Source of the DNA: Macrotis lagotis
Taxonomy: Eukaryota > Chordata > Mammalia > Peramelemorphia > Peramelidae
Direction: 5' to 3'
Assembly: GCF_037893015.1 (NCBI RefSeq)
Contig: NC_133664.1
Location: 128,518,254 to 128,582,253, forward strand
DNA length: 64,000 nt
Part shown: positions 47,901 to 58,149 of the stretch, piece after piece
Layout of the letters: each line of letters starts with the position of its first letter
How positions within the stretch are numbered: the first letter of the stretch is position 1
Notes under the pieces: model-generated
The model's input: the letters and a program-made list of their open reading frames with translations, nothing else
Database searches by the model: none
Told to the model about the DNA's origin: nothing
Made by a program: the position numbers and the translations under genes

Positions 47901-50900
47901 CCAAGCTTCTCACTTCTTATATAGTGAAGACATTTTCTTTAAGTGTTATTGTTTCACTTCTTCTGGATTGTCCTTGTTCTCTCTTCTTCTTCTTCTTCTT
48001 TTTTTGGTAAGACTTGCCATCACAGATTTAAGTTTTAAGACAGAAAGTCACTTAACCTCTCTGTGTTTCAGTTTTCTCATTGGCAAAACAAAGGCACTAG
48101 ACTTAATACTTCGAAGACTCCTTTCAACTCTAAATCTACAATTTCATAATTAATTTCTCTCCCTTTAAGACCTGTTCTTTATTTTTGCAGTGCAGACCAT
48201 AAAAACCTGCCTTCATAATTCTCTTTTGAACCACTCAGGAATAGTGTTTTGTGATTCCATGTCCTCAATTTCACAGGATCCTCTGTTTCATCAAGGGTTG
48301 GATCATTTTATTTTGTTTTGCATTATTTATTCATAGATGCCTGAACTCAGTTCTAGATCTGGAGATCAACAATCTCTGTTGATTTATCAGTTTATGTTCA
48401 AGATCTTTGAGATTTCTTATTCCTAAGATCTTTGGTAATTTCAGTCTTTTAAAAAAATATTTTCCTACTATGTATTTTTTGCCTTCCTTCCTTCTGATAG
48501 TAATTTCCTTGGGGACTGGATCTTCAAGCATTTTAGGCTCCTCTTACCCCAGGCAGTTGACACCAGCTTAGATCTAAGCCCCACAGTACTTTTGGATTGT
48601 TGGAACTGGTCTCATTGGGTTGCTTTGGTTTTTCGCTCAGGCTTCATGGAGTGTGGCTCAGCTTTATCACATGCACTGGGTTCCTGCCATCATTTTCTGG
48701 TCTGGTACTAGCAGCTCAGAGGTCGGACACCCTGACTCTATGGGCTTGGGATCCCCAGCTCCTTTTGATTCCTGAAGGCCTGCAGCTCTGCCAGCTGTTG
48801 CATTGAGCCCAGGCAAGCTCCTGCCCCCTGCATCTGGAGGCTCTCAGATAGCCCTGGAAAGAGTGAGGAGGGCAGTTGGGGTCTGGGGTATACTGAGTGG
48901 TATGCCTGTGGGTCCCTGGAACTGTTAGTTCAGCCTTGAGGTTGATGGGATGGGAGGCAGAGATAGTTGCTGTATGAACTCATGGTCAGTTGCATCACTT
49001 CATGGGTTTTTGTGGGTTTTGTGGATTTTTCTTTTTGGATTCTGGGTATCTTAGACCTACCTGGGTAGCCCATGAAGCTGCTAGAGTTGCTTTATCTTGA
49101 GTACATAATTTCTCTTTTAGAGAAATCTGCAAGGTCTTGGAGTCCTCCAGCTTGTGGTTCATGTGACCTGGAAGTCCCCCCATGAGCTTCCCTGATCTGA
49201 GTCACTGCTCTAGACTGATAAAATCTGCAGGGCAAAAAAAAAATAAAGTTTCCTTTTCTTCATATAGATAGGTAGGTCTGTGCATGTCCAAAAGGAAAAG
49301 GAACGATTATTTAGTTTATATCATGATGCAGTGTCTTGGTTTGTGCATGAACTGGATTTTGGGGAGACAGGGCTGGGCAAAATCATCATTTCCTCTCCTC
49401 CAGAGGCAAGACATAGTCAAGGAAAAAAACAAATTGTGGTAGCAATTGGTGATTCCTGTGGATGGGAACAGAAGTAGCTATTTATCAAACTGTGAATAAT
49501 AGTAGGTACATATCTCTCTTGTCTTTCAAGGGACTGAAAAAGAATCTTTCCCAAGCGAGGGGGAGAGAAGCTCCCAAGATTTATAAGAATGTCCATTATC
49601 TACCATATGATGATTCATGTAGCACAGATTCATTTAGCACAAACTGCTAAAAGAAATCAAAAAGGCATTGTCAAAGTTTATGAAGTTTTGAATCAGAAAT
49701 TGAAGATTAAAACTATGGGCATAAGTTGAATTTTCTTCATTATTACCTATTGACAGCAAGAGAAGCAGAAAAGAAAAATTGATTTGGGAAGTGAACAGAG
49801 GTTAAAAAATTGGTACCTGAAAATAATATTTGGACTATTAGACTGTGTCTTAAAATATAGAGATTATGGATTCCTGGTCAGGGTTGGAGTACATCTCACA
49901 AAACCAGTAAAGTATGATTTTTGTCTGTTTCTTCCAAATGTAATAAAAAGGATTTTAAATTTAAAAAAAAGATCAAGAAGAAAGAACATTGCTTGCATAT
50001 TTCCCAAAGCTAGGTGTAGGCAAGTCTAACTTGTTGCCTGTGGGTGCAAGGAACCCTCAAAGGCCATTCATGCATTATTATTAATTACATTTTCTTATTA
50101 TACTAAATGGTGATGTGGGTCATATTGTAGTCATAAATAAATATTAAATTCTATATATAGCCCCTGACAAGTGTTGCTGGGTGATATGGTTCAGAAGAGC
50201 TAAGAGGTTGGAAACACATATGAGATTAGCTATTGAAGAAAGACTAACAGTTGAGACACCCTGATGTTCATGGGACACAGAACTCAGGGAAGGTGGCAGT
50301 AGTAAAACCACTAGACTCAAATATCTTTATACAAATGTCTGAAATTCATCAGCAAACAAGATGAAATAGGGGTTCTAATGCAAGAAGCAGATTTGACTAT
50401 CTTAGGTATCATTGAGACCTGGTGGGATAAAACTGATGACTGGAATTTGGCTCTTCTGCATTAGAATTAAAATCAATTTTTCTTTTCTGCCTCTCTTGCT
50501 GCAGTAGAATGACTTATTCAAGGCAAAATGTGAAAGCCAGGAGTGGAATAGGCTGTATATTAACAAATTATGTGAGAGCAATTACTTGAAGGTCAATAGA
50601 GGTTGTTCTGAGAGTATATTACAAATAACCTGCACAAAAAGGGGAAATAGAGGAGTTTGGGAAACAAGTCACAAGTCTGACCCAGAAGAAAAATAATTCA
50701 GTGACAGAATGTTTCTTTTTCCCAGAGAGCTGCTGGAACTTTCTCTGTTAGATGCAGAACAATGACTAATTTACTAATTTGACTTAATGATGATTGCATC
50801 CATCAAAGGGTGGAGGAATCATCAAGGGAAAATTCTATGCTGACCCTGCTTCTCACCAACAGGGAGGAACACGGTTGCTAGGATGGAAATAATGGGAATT

Positions 50901-53900
50901 GTTGGGGAGAATGAATTTCTCTCCATGTTTGTTTGTGGTGACAGGAAATTCAGGTTGAGTTTCACATGCACTCTACATTTAAGAAATCTTATTTTAGAGA
51001 GTTCAGAAGAAGGTTTGGTAGGAAACCACAAACTAACTAACATCCTCAAGGGAAATCAACCTGAGAAGTTTGGGAAAATCCTCAAGAATGTAATTTTTGG
51101 GAAACTAATGGGAAATAAAAATGGGGATTGTCTAAAGAGACCAATTTAGACGCATTTTGAATTCAACCAACAATTTAGATTTAAGAAAACACTAAAACGA
51201 AGAAGAAAATGAATTTAAGAGGTCTTATACAAATAGTAAATTCTAAAGCTCAGAATGGTCTGAGATAATGAAGGAAGTTAAGTATCATTTTAGAAAGTTA
51301 TTTTTTAGCTAATAATTTCAGTGACAGTGAGTTTACTTCCCACACATTTTCTGACAACTCCCAAGTTTTAGGAAGTTCTTTTTTATATTGATTTGAAGTT
51401 AAGTACCCTTCAGTTATACTAAATGAAGTAACTTTTCCATATGACAGTCCTTGAAATAATTGAAGATGGATTTCAAATACACCTATCCCTCCCTTCTCCT
51501 TCAAGTCTTTTTTTTTTTTTTAAAGACTAAACATCCCCAATTCCTCTAGCTTATCCTTATAATCTCTCACCATCCTGGATTTCTGAAAAGATATTACACT
51601 GAAATAATTCTCTAAAATATACTGTATCTATTAATGAAAGTTAAGATAACATTCTTTTTCTGCATCATCTTCAGTTTGCAGTCAACTAAAATCTTTAAAT
51701 CTTTCCCACTGACTTTCCTAACATTCTGGTTGTGCGTTTTCTAATTTAGCAATAATCTGACAGAGAAGCCTGAAGCAGACTAGGAGTTGAGTGGTTCTAC
51801 TTTCTTCTTGTTATTGAACATCTCTCTATCTGTAACAGTGGACTTATCTCTTATTTGTCTTTTTTCTTCAGCAAAATGTTATATTTGTTTGTTTTTATCT
51901 GATGGTTGCTTTTTTCTTCTAATTTTTAGTCTTCATCCTTTTTTACTAGTTTTCTGAGTTTGATACTGATACCCACCCACCAGCTCCTCAATTTCCCAGG
52001 TGCAATCATTTTTGCATTATCCTTGACTCCTCACCCTCTCTCAATCCCTATAGACAGTCATTTTCCAAATCTTACTGTTTCTGTGTTACATCTAAACCCC
52101 CTCTCTCTTTCTGCCTATGTTGCCAACATGTTAGTTCTAGACTTCAACCTCTCTTGCCATGACTGTTGTAATGTATTTTCATTTGGTTTTAGCCTCAAGT
52201 CTCTCCCCATTCTAGGCCTCCCTCCTCATAGTCATCTAAATCCTATAGAATACATCTGACCTCACTATTCAGTAAACTTCAATGGTTCCCTATTGCCTCT
52301 AAGCTCAAATATAAATTTCTCCATTTAGCTTTTAAAGTTTTTTTACACCCTAATCCGAACTTCTCTCAACAACTTCCTTGTTCTTTCACACCCTCCTAGC
52401 TTGGCTCAGACCTACTTTTCATCCTCTGTCTCAGTGCCTTTACACTGACCATCCTCCAGACCTGGAATGCACCCTTTCTTTGCTTCAACCTAATAGAATC
52501 GTTCATTTTTTTTTGAATGACTTTTTCTTCAATACTCAGCTAAAGTGACCCCTTTCATATGAAGTTTTTACTTATCCTTCCAAACAACTTGTATCTCAAT
52601 ACTATGTTCTTATTTGTATTTATTCAATATATACTTTTTATTTATTTTATAATTTTATTTCATTTAACGAGACTTTATTTTCTCTCCCATCTCACCACCT
52701 CTTATGGGGGAGAGAGAGAAAAGCAAAGACCTTATAACAAATGTGAACTCTAAAAATAAATTGCCACCTTGACCATGTCCCAAAATATGAGTTTTATTCT
52801 GCACATTTAGTCTATCACCTCTTTATCAGGAGGTAAGTGACATCCTTCATCATTGATCTTCTAGAATCATGGTTGGTAATTACATTACTAAGAGTTCTTA
52901 AATCTTTTAAGATGTTTGGTTTTTTTAATTCTGTTATAGTATAAATTATTCTCCTGCTCCTTCTCACCTCCCTTTTCATTGGTTCATATAAATCTCAGCT
53001 TTAGCAAAAACTCTTCCTTTCAGGTTTTTTAATAGCATAGTAATAATAATCCATTGCATTTCATTTCATTCCATTCATAGACAGTAATTTGTTCAGCTAC
53101 CACCCCCCCCCATACACATTGATGGATACGCCTTTAGTTCTTTGTCACCACAAAAAGAAGTGCTCTTAATGATTTGTCCATATTGGTTTCAAGAACAAAA
53201 TCCCAAATCTGAAATAGCTTTAGAGATTTACTTGGTCATTTGGCAGAGAGAGTTAAAAAAGATTGAAGAGGGGGTAGATACTAGCAAGGCCTATTAATAT
53301 GCATAAACATTCAAATCAAGATTCATTGATATGTAAGCATAAACATTTTAAACACTTAGCACTGGTTGGACCCGAGTGATATCCAGGCATTCCTTACAGC
53401 CATTTGACTTCCCTAGGAGCATCTCTGAGCTTAGTCTGACCTCTACAGTAAGCTTTTGATTTAGACATTTTCTAACCACATAAAGTTGGGCTAAAACAAT
53501 ATAATAAATAAGGTTTTCCAAACAATATAATATTTCCCTTCAGGCTATTTTACTCTTTAATCCCTTTGGAGTATAATAGGTTTAGTAATTCTATTTCAGA
53601 TTCAGAATGTTTGCACAATTAAATAACTTTGGGGGCATAATTCCAAATTACTTTTCAGAATAGCTAGACCATTTCACAGCTCTATTAATAGTGCATTAAT
53701 GTATCTTTTTTCCAGTAGCTTCTTTAACATTTGTCATGTTCCTTTTTTTTTGTTTACTTTATCAATTTGATGGTCATACAATGGAACTTCAATGTTGCTT
53801 TAATTTGCATTCATCTATTATTGATTTGGAACATTTTTTTCAAATGGCTATTGATAACTTGGATTTCTTCCTTGGGAACCACCCTGTTCATATTCTTTGA

Positions 53901-56900
53901 TTCTTTATTTGTCAGTTGGGAAATAATTATTCTTATAATTTGAATCAGTTCTTATTTATTTTCCTAATTAACTTTCTCTTCTAATTTTAATAGCATTGGT
54001 TTTGTTTTTGTAAAAACTTTTATATTTTATAGTATAAAATTTTTTTTAGGTTTTTTTTTTTGTAAGGCAAACAGGGTTAAGTGGCTTGCCCAAGGCCACA
54101 CAGCTAGGTAATTATTAAGTGTCTGAGGCTGGATTTGAACCCAGGTACTCCTGACTCCAAGGCCGGTGCTTTATCCACTACGCCACCTAGCCGCCCCCTA
54201 TACTATAAAATTTAACAGAGGTGAATGTAAAGCCCTAAATTTGTGTTCAAAAAATCATTTGCACAAGAGCATGCTGAGTCAAATATGGCTAAGCATCAAT
54301 CAGTTTTTATGAGAAAGACCCAGGAATTTTTAGCAGATTGCAAGCAAGAAGTACAGTGACCAAAATTAGAGAGATTATAGTTCTGCTCTTATTAGGTCAT
54401 ATCTGGAGTACTGTTTAACTCAGGTTGTTACATTTTAGGAATTTCCCCAATGTGTCTTTTGATATATATATAATGTTTTTTATTATATCTGAACTTTTTG
54501 TTCATTTTAGTGACTGTTATTCTTTCTGAAGTAATTTTATTTTGAGAGTTTTGAGTAGTTTTTTTAATAGAATTTCTATTGTTGGATTTCTGAGTCAAAG
54601 ACAAAGTTAGTAAGAATTTATTAAGTTTTTATCTCATATGCCAGGAACAGGCTAAGTATTATGGATGCAAAGATAGGTTAAAAAATAGGGTCTCTTCTTA
54701 AGGAGCTCCCAGTGTCCAGGGGGAGACAAATTTGGCAAGTATGTGCAAACACGAGATAGATGGGATCAATTGCTGAGAATCTCTGATGGAAGAGTCTGAG
54801 ACTGAGGGCCTAGTGAGGCCTCTTTTTTTGGAAATGAGACATAAACTGAGAAGTGAGGAGGGGCAGAATTCCAGGCCTGGGGGAAATCCAGGGGAAAAAG
54901 TCTGTAATTAGGAGCATCCTGTACAAGGATCAATAAGGAGGCAAGCATCTTTGGATTGAAAACTATGGGGAATTGGTGAATCAAACAATAAACAAAAATT
55001 AAGTCTCCTTTGTATCTGGTACTATTCTAAATACAGGGATGAAAATGTAAAATAAAGGACTTCCTTGTATTGTAGAATAGATGGAGGGGAATAAAGACTA
55101 AGAACAATGGGAAGAAAAGTTGATACTCAGAAATTAACTTCCTTTGTGAACTCTCCTCAGATCCTAGATTTTATATACATATTTTATATGTACATATGCA
55201 TACATACATATTTTATATACATATATTCTTTTCCCCTTAACTGTAATATTAACCTGAGTGAAAGCAAGTTAAATTAGTTAAATAAATATAGTCATCCAAT
55301 TCTGAGATTCTAGATTTCTATAAATGGATCTTGTACCTGAACCAATTCAATTAACATTTATCATATACCTATTGTGTACAAGTCTTTGAGTATCAAAAGA
55401 TTGCCTTCAATAAACTTTTGTTCTTCCAAGGCAGAGATTACTTATAGAATTTTTGCTGAGGAGTAAAGGTAAGATTAACCTGAGAAAGAGTTAGGTAGTT
55501 TATATCTATGAAATACTAAAGTTTGGAAGGTGGGGAAGCCAACTGGTTTTTGATATTATGAGCTAGATGCTGCTTTTATACCAAATTAGGTACTTGGGCT
55601 ATTCAGTGCATGTTATAAAATTATAACCGTTTTGGTCATGGAGTATGATGTTATTATGTTAAATGATCCTTATGGTTTACAATTGTTTCATTTGATTACA
55701 TGACATACTGACTGTTCATTATAAAATTATATTCTGATTGCCTTGAATGTTTGCTTTTCACGAATCAGAAGGTGGAGGACTTTTCTGAAGGAAGATAGGA
55801 TAGCCAGCCTAAGCCTGGAAGGATGTTACAGTAGGGAATGCCTTAATGCAGATGTTTCATGATAATATATTAGTGACAGTATTGTGAAATACTGTTTGAA
55901 ACAAATTTATGTGGGATATTCTTGTATAGACTAGTTTATATCATCAATTTTATGGAACAGTTTCCAGAAATGTATTATAAGAAAAAGTGAGGACTGCCTA
56001 CATTGTTTTTGACTTTTTAAATAGTACAATATAATTACACAGACATCTGTAAATACCTTCTATGCCCATAACAAAATCTGTATATATTTCTATTCTTTAT
56101 CACATTTATAATCTGTTTTCTTTTAAGGGAAAGTTCTGAAAGATTATGAAACCTTCATTCAGCTTGGAGTTAAGCCAGATGAAACTGTACAATTAGAATT
56201 AACTTCCTTAGATCCAACTCATTATCCAATCAAGCCAGTACTTCAACCAACGCAACCTGGTCATGAGATCTTAACTGTTAGAGTGCAAGCTGGTAATTCA
56301 TTTGATTTTCTTTCAATGTGTGTTTTGCAGTCCTTTAAAAAAATGACACATTTTATTAAACTCATTATTGTGAATTATTTATCCACCCTTGATTTTTAAC
56401 CTGTGTAGGTGCTACAATGTATCAAGATATAACTGTTGAGATTGAAAAAATTGACTACAAAAAACCATTTCTGGGTGGATTCAGACATAAACTAACAGGG
56501 ACAGAATATCATAATGCAGGGACACAAACTGTCCCCAAAAAAGTACCCGTAAAAACAAACATCTTTTCTAGAGAAACTCAGGTAAGGTTTGTGATTTTCT
56601 TTTTTTTTTTAAAGTTTTTTTTGCAAGGCATTGGGGTTAAGTGGCTTGCCCAAGGCCACACAGCTAGGTAATTATTAAGTGTCTGAGGTCACATTTGAAC
56701 TCAGGTAGTCCTGACTCCAGGGCCAGTGCTCTATCCACTGGGCCACCTAGCCTCCCTAGTTTGTGATTTTCTAAGTTATTAATAGAACCAAGTACAATGC
56801 TACATGATTGTCAGAAATTTATTTGATAGAAGTAACCATGTGTGAAGAGCATAAGAATCAGAAATAAATATAAAAATGAACTGAAAAATAATTAGTATGG

Positions 56901-57186
56901 AATAAAACTTTGTTTAGTTTAATATATTATTAGACAATTTTAAGTCAACCAAAATATCCTTAGTAAATGGAATATCTTAGGGTTTCAACTTTCTAGTTAA
57001 TATTAACATAGCATATGTTTTTTGTTCCAGACAGTCAGTGAGAGAAAAAAGCTTATAGCAACTACAAGTAGAACAGCCACACAGATGACAAAAATTGGTG
57101 TGTATGTGTCTAATATGACTGATAAACTGATAACTCCGGGAAAATATTTTACAGCAGATGAATATCATGCACAGAGATTCAAAGCG
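35563..57186 (+). CDS. IQUB: IQUB, 5' coding half (five coding exons, runs off the window)
   Basis: Spliced coding region joined from 35563-35914, 44078-44212, 56128-56292, 56409-56581 and 57031-57186: 981 nt, 327 codons, with every junction in phase and every intron GT-AG. The product matches recalled IQUB protein in blocks: LIPVGQ, the ubiquitin-like fold of exons 3-4 ([19 protein letters not shown]), then [34 protein letters not shown] and PGKYF-A-EYHAQR. Human IQUB is about 790 residues, so roughly the first 40% is here; the IQ motif and C-terminal half lie downstream. From the literature, IQUB is an axonemal protein linked to radial spoke 1 and sperm motility, expected in the cytoplasm, axoneme and flagellum. 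The first ~85 residues are acidic, Gly/Pro/Ser-rich and probably disordered, and do not resemble the eutherian N-terminus. Start choice: the first ATG in the exon, with A at -3; a second in-frame ATG follows 16 codons later. Confidence 0.93.
35590..36120 (+). promoter_or_regulatory. CpG-rich island over IQUB exon 2
   Basis: Sharp rise in GC and CpG from about 35590 to 36120, covering coding exon 2 and the start of intron 2, in otherwise AT-rich DNA. It could be an alternative promoter, an intragenic CpG island, or a GC-biased exon. No core-promoter motif stands out. Confidence 0.55.
36051..36102 (+). repeat. 13-bp GC-rich minisatellite
   Basis: Four tandem copies of a ccccggagcccgg unit; the fourth begins with t. 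It lies in intron 2 just inside the CpG island, about 135 bp after the exon 2 donor. Confidence 0.9.
36121..36939. other. Intron 2, unassigned
   Basis: No exon or repeat family recognised. Confidence 0.4.
36940..37093 (-). repeat. WSINE1-type SINE, antisense
   Basis: tttttttttgcaaggcaaat through ccacctagctgcccc. Confidence 0.94.
37094..37739. other. Intron 2, mostly unassigned
   Basis: 37430-37495 resembles an L2 tail (gctgaataaatgctatttat). Otherwise nothing seen. Confidence 0.4.
37754..37930 (+). repeat. WSINE1-type SINE with 14-bp target duplication
   Basis: ggggtggctaggtggtgcag to an A-rich tail. Flanked by perfect agaaaataaattct at 37740-37753 and 37931-37944. Confidence 0.96.
38395..38540 (-). 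repeat. WSINE1-type SINE, diverged, in LINE-1
   Basis: caatggggttaagtgacttg through gccactatgccatctaactg. Missing part of the head. Confidence 0.88.
40541..40698 (-). repeat. WSINE1-type SINE in LINE-1
   Basis: ggttttttgcaagacagtgg through gtcacctagccacccc. Flanked by catgtttactttttt and catgcttactttttt. Confidence 0.92.
42161..42479. other. Intron 2, unassigned
   Basis: No exon or repeat recognised. Confidence 0.4.
42480..42750 (-). repeat. MAR1-type SINE, antisense
   Basis: gctagaatttatgtagtact, aatgctttacagatattgtt tcatttgat.., gggtcacacagctagtaagt, then a tRNA-like end ccctgtgccacctag. Typical of MAR1. Confidence 0.85.
42751..43064. other. Intron 2, unassigned
   Basis: AT-rich, nothing recognised. 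Confidence 0.4.
43065..43320 (+). repeat. MIR/THER-type SINE
   Basis: tagggcagctaaatgatgta, tttccttatttgtaaaatgg agataatgatag.., then tgaagatcaaatgagatagc; sense MIR-like body. Confidence 0.75.
43365..43506 (-). repeat. SINE, antisense, diverged
   Basis: ggcaatgggattaaatgatt through gccacttagctgcccc. Older variant of the WSINE1/SINE1 type with a different middle. Confidence 0.85.
43507..44077. other. Intron 2 end, unassigned
   Basis: No repeat family recognised; ends in a good pyrimidine tract and acceptor for exon 3. Confidence 0.5.
44078..44212 (+). CDS. IQUB: IQUB exon 3 (ubiquitin-like domain, first half)
   Basis: Acceptor tctttctgcag ends at 44077; donor AAAG|GTAAGT follows 44212. The exon begins by completing a split Val codon. 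It codes [16 protein letters not shown] and on to [14 protein letters not shown], matching human VKVVLIPVGQEI...IPHSVLQIRYSG: the first strands and helix of the ubiquitin fold. Confidence 0.95.
44213..44885. other. Intron 3, unassigned
   Basis: AT-rich; short frames at 44547-44777 have no support. Confidence 0.4.
44886..45150 (-). repeat. MAR1-type SINE, antisense
   Basis: aagcatttatgtaatagtgt, actttacaaatattatctta, gaaactgagacagacagaag, ctactgtgctgcctagctac: MAR1 layout. Confidence 0.85.
45455..45640 (-). repeat. MIR-type SINE, antisense
   Basis: ttttactgatgagaaaactg aagcacagagaggttaagtg: MIR core in reverse. Confidence 0.7.
46076..46235 (+). repeat. RTE-type SINE (marsupial)
   Basis: ccactggacccagatggctc, gagaaagtgagattggtgac, then attacctctctgatggtatg gtcatctttgagaatgaag: a very common marsupial dispersed repeat, probably RTE-mobilised. 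Confidence 0.65.
46888..47049 (+). repeat. WSINE1-type SINE in LINE-1
   Basis: gggtggctaagtggtgcagt to an A-rich tail, with perfect aagactatatctc at 46875-46887 and 47050-47062. Confidence 0.95.
47204..47385 (+). repeat. WSINE1-type SINE with duplicated head
   Basis: ggggcggctaggtggcgcag + ta, then a second head ggggcggccaggtggcacag and the full body. Flanks agaagattatggtttt / agaagtttatggtttt mark one insertion. Confidence 0.93.
48040..48155 (+). repeat. MIR SINE
   Basis: gtcacttaacctctctgtgt ttcagttttctcattggcaaa: sense MIR core. Confidence 0.75.
49400..51200 (+). mobile_element. Ancient CR1/L3 LINE, sense, degraded
   Basis: 49430-49490 resembles the CR1/L3 ORF1 GDS block ([12 protein letters not shown]). 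49860-49960 and 50340-50470 resemble ORF1 end and endonuclease ([19 protein letters not shown], cf. ITETWWD-SHDW). 50838-50880 codes [12 protein letters not shown] (cf. LLLTNRE). Highly decayed, as expected for a mammal-wide fossil. Confidence 0.75.
51330..51780 (-). mobile_element. CR1/L3 3' fragment, antisense
   Basis: gactaaacatccccaattcc tctagcttat..caccatcctgg matches the antisense 3' end of CR1-type LINEs. Opposite orientation to the neighbouring CR1/L3. Confidence 0.55.
51950..52660 (+). mobile_element. L2 LINE fragment, sense
   Basis: Typical L2 ORF2 end: tccctattgcctctaagctc aaa.., cttcctt..cacaccctcc, cagtgcctttacactgacc, cctggaatgcacc, then gtgacccctttcatatgaag. Confidence 0.8.
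53020..54042 (-). mobile_element. Old LINE-1 3' fragment, antisense
   Basis: ttttaatagcatagtaataa taatccattgc.., agttctttgtcaccacaaaa, then 53640-53960 (cttcaatgttgctttaattt gcattc..). 53180-53560 is not LINE-1-like and may be an insertion. Confidence 0.7.
54043..54197 (-). repeat. WSINE1-type SINE, antisense
   Basis: aggtttttttttttgtaagg through cgccacctagccgcccc; flanks tagtataaaattt and tactataaaattt. Confidence 0.94.
54198..56127. other. Intron 3 end, old repeat traces
   Basis: 54380-54430 (attaggtcatatctggagta ctg) looks like an ancient LINE. 54600-54750 and 55335-55435 carry the tgtgcc-ggcac..gctaagt dispersed repeat. The rest, including 55440-56100 next to exon 4, is unrecognised. 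Confidence 0.45.
56128..56292 (+). CDS. IQUB: IQUB exon 4 (ubiquitin-like domain, second half)
   Basis: Acceptor tgttttcttttaag ends at 56127; donor GCTG|GTAATT follows 56292. It codes [20 protein letters not shown], which finishes the ubiquitin-like fold, then a linker ([20 protein letters not shown]) and ILTVRVQAG. Same phase at both ends. Confidence 0.95.
56409..56581 (+). CDS. IQUB: IQUB exon 5
   Basis: Acceptor ctgtgtag ends at 56408; donor CTCAG|GTAAGG after 56581. It codes a strongly conserved block: [20 protein letters not shown], then [20 protein letters not shown]. The acceptor is only 117 bp past exon 4, so intron 4 is very short. A SINE sits just after the donor. Confidence 0.96.
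56601..56758 (-). repeat. WSINE1-type SINE just after IQUB exon 5 donor
   Basis: Little-diverged antisense SINE. Perfect 14-bp target duplication gtttgtgattttct at 56587-56600 and 56759-56772; the first copy starts on the last base of the GTAAGG donor. Confidence 0.96.
56773..57030. other. Intron 5 remainder
   Basis: AT-rich, nothing recognised apart from the exon 6 acceptor. Confidence 0.5.
57031..57186 (+). CDS. IQUB: IQUB exon 6
   Basis: Acceptor tttttgttccag ends at 57030; donor GCG|GTAAGT after 57186. It codes 52 codons including [20 protein letters not shown] and [16 protein letters not shown]. The IQ motif would start in the next exon, which I cannot find before 64000. The donor region is tandemly duplicated (see 57178-57205). 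Confidence 0.95.
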
Positions 57187-57205
57187 GTAAGTTCAAAGCG
57201 GCAAG
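57178..57205 (+). repeat. 14-bp tandem duplication over the exon 6 donor
   Basis: TTCAAAGCGGTAAG (57178-57191) is followed at once by TTCAAAGCGGCAAG (57192-57205). The two copies differ by one base, so the second keeps the exon end but offers a GC donor in place of GT. Use of the second donor would add 14 nt and shift the frame. Confidence 0.95.
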
Positions 57206-57690
57206 ACTGGGCACTGAAAGTGCTTGCCATTTCCTGTGTAGGATCTTGGGGCACCCCACCGGGTAGGACTTAGGGACACCCCACTGGGCAGGCCCCAGAA
57301 ACCCGGTACATGAGATCCCAGGTGCTCTCTGGGTCTGCATTCACTGAATTTGTTCTGGAGCTCACAAGCTCCCATTCACATGATTACTATTGTTAACTGA
57401 TCAGAAGTCACATTTTGTTCAAAGTCAACCCTTATAATGAAATGGAGCAGTCACGAAAGGAGCACTAAAATATTTTCCCCTTAAACCTATGGTCTGGCCA
57501 GAGTGCATACACGGAGGATAATACATTTGGGGAGCCAGGGCACACTCATGGAGGTGCAATTCAGATCTGGTGCTGCAGGTCTGCTGATATTTTCCATTAA
57601 TGATATTGTGCTACTCTTGCTGAGCCTGCTGCCTACTCCTCTTAAGTAGAAATGTAGCTTCCACCAGATGCTTCCCTGCTGGAAATGGCT
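57206..57690. other. Intron 6 start, GC-richer, unassigned
   Basis: Contains two imperfect copies of gggcaccccaccgggtagg (about 57247 and 57272). No exon or known repeat identified. Confidence 0.4.
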
Positions 57691-58060
57691 TTTTTAAAAA
57701 ACTTTTTTTGAATGTCATTTGATTTTATTTTTTTAATTCCATTGAAAGATAGGTTTCAACATTCATCTTTTTGTAAGCTTTTGAGTTGCATATTTTCCTA
57801 CCTCCTTCCCTTCCCCTTCCTCGTGACAGTGAGTTATCTGATATAGGTTAGATATGTACAGTCATGTTTAACATATTTCCATATTAATCATGTTGTAAAA
57901 GAAAAATCAGAATTAAAGGAGGAAAGCATGAGAAAAATAAAAAAAACATAAAATTAGTTTTAAAAAGTGAAAAATCATGTGCTTTGGGCTGCATTTGGAC
58001 TCCATAATTTTTTTTTTCTGGATGTGGATAGCATTTTTCATCACAAGTCTTTTTTTAGAA
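57690..58060 (-). mobile_element. LINE-1 3' UTR fragment, antisense (older subfamily)
   Basis: gatttta...ttaattccattgaaagatag gtttcaacattc.., catgtttaacatatttccat attaatcatg: matches the 3' ends at 38090-38285 and 59500-59760 more than the young subfamily. Confidence 0.7.
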
Positions 58061-58149
58061 ATTAAACAAGTAGTCTTGACTGTTTGCCACCTTGGAGATT
58101 GATCTGCTGTTCTAGGCCAGGCCCCTCTTGGTTATTATTTGGGCCCTAT

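Larger units (their letters stand above)
45660..49230 (-). mobile_element. LINE-1, antisense, degraded, with 5' UTR
   Basis: Low to high: 3' UTR and ORF2 C-terminus (45690-46860; minus strand [12 protein letters not shown]), then ORF1-like sequence (47560-47800) and a GC-richer 5' UTR (48540-49200) resembling 5280-5960. Much of ORF2 is missing. Interrupted by an RTE-type SINE (46076-46235), two WSINE1 copies and a MIR-like block (48040-48155). Confidence 0.75.
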
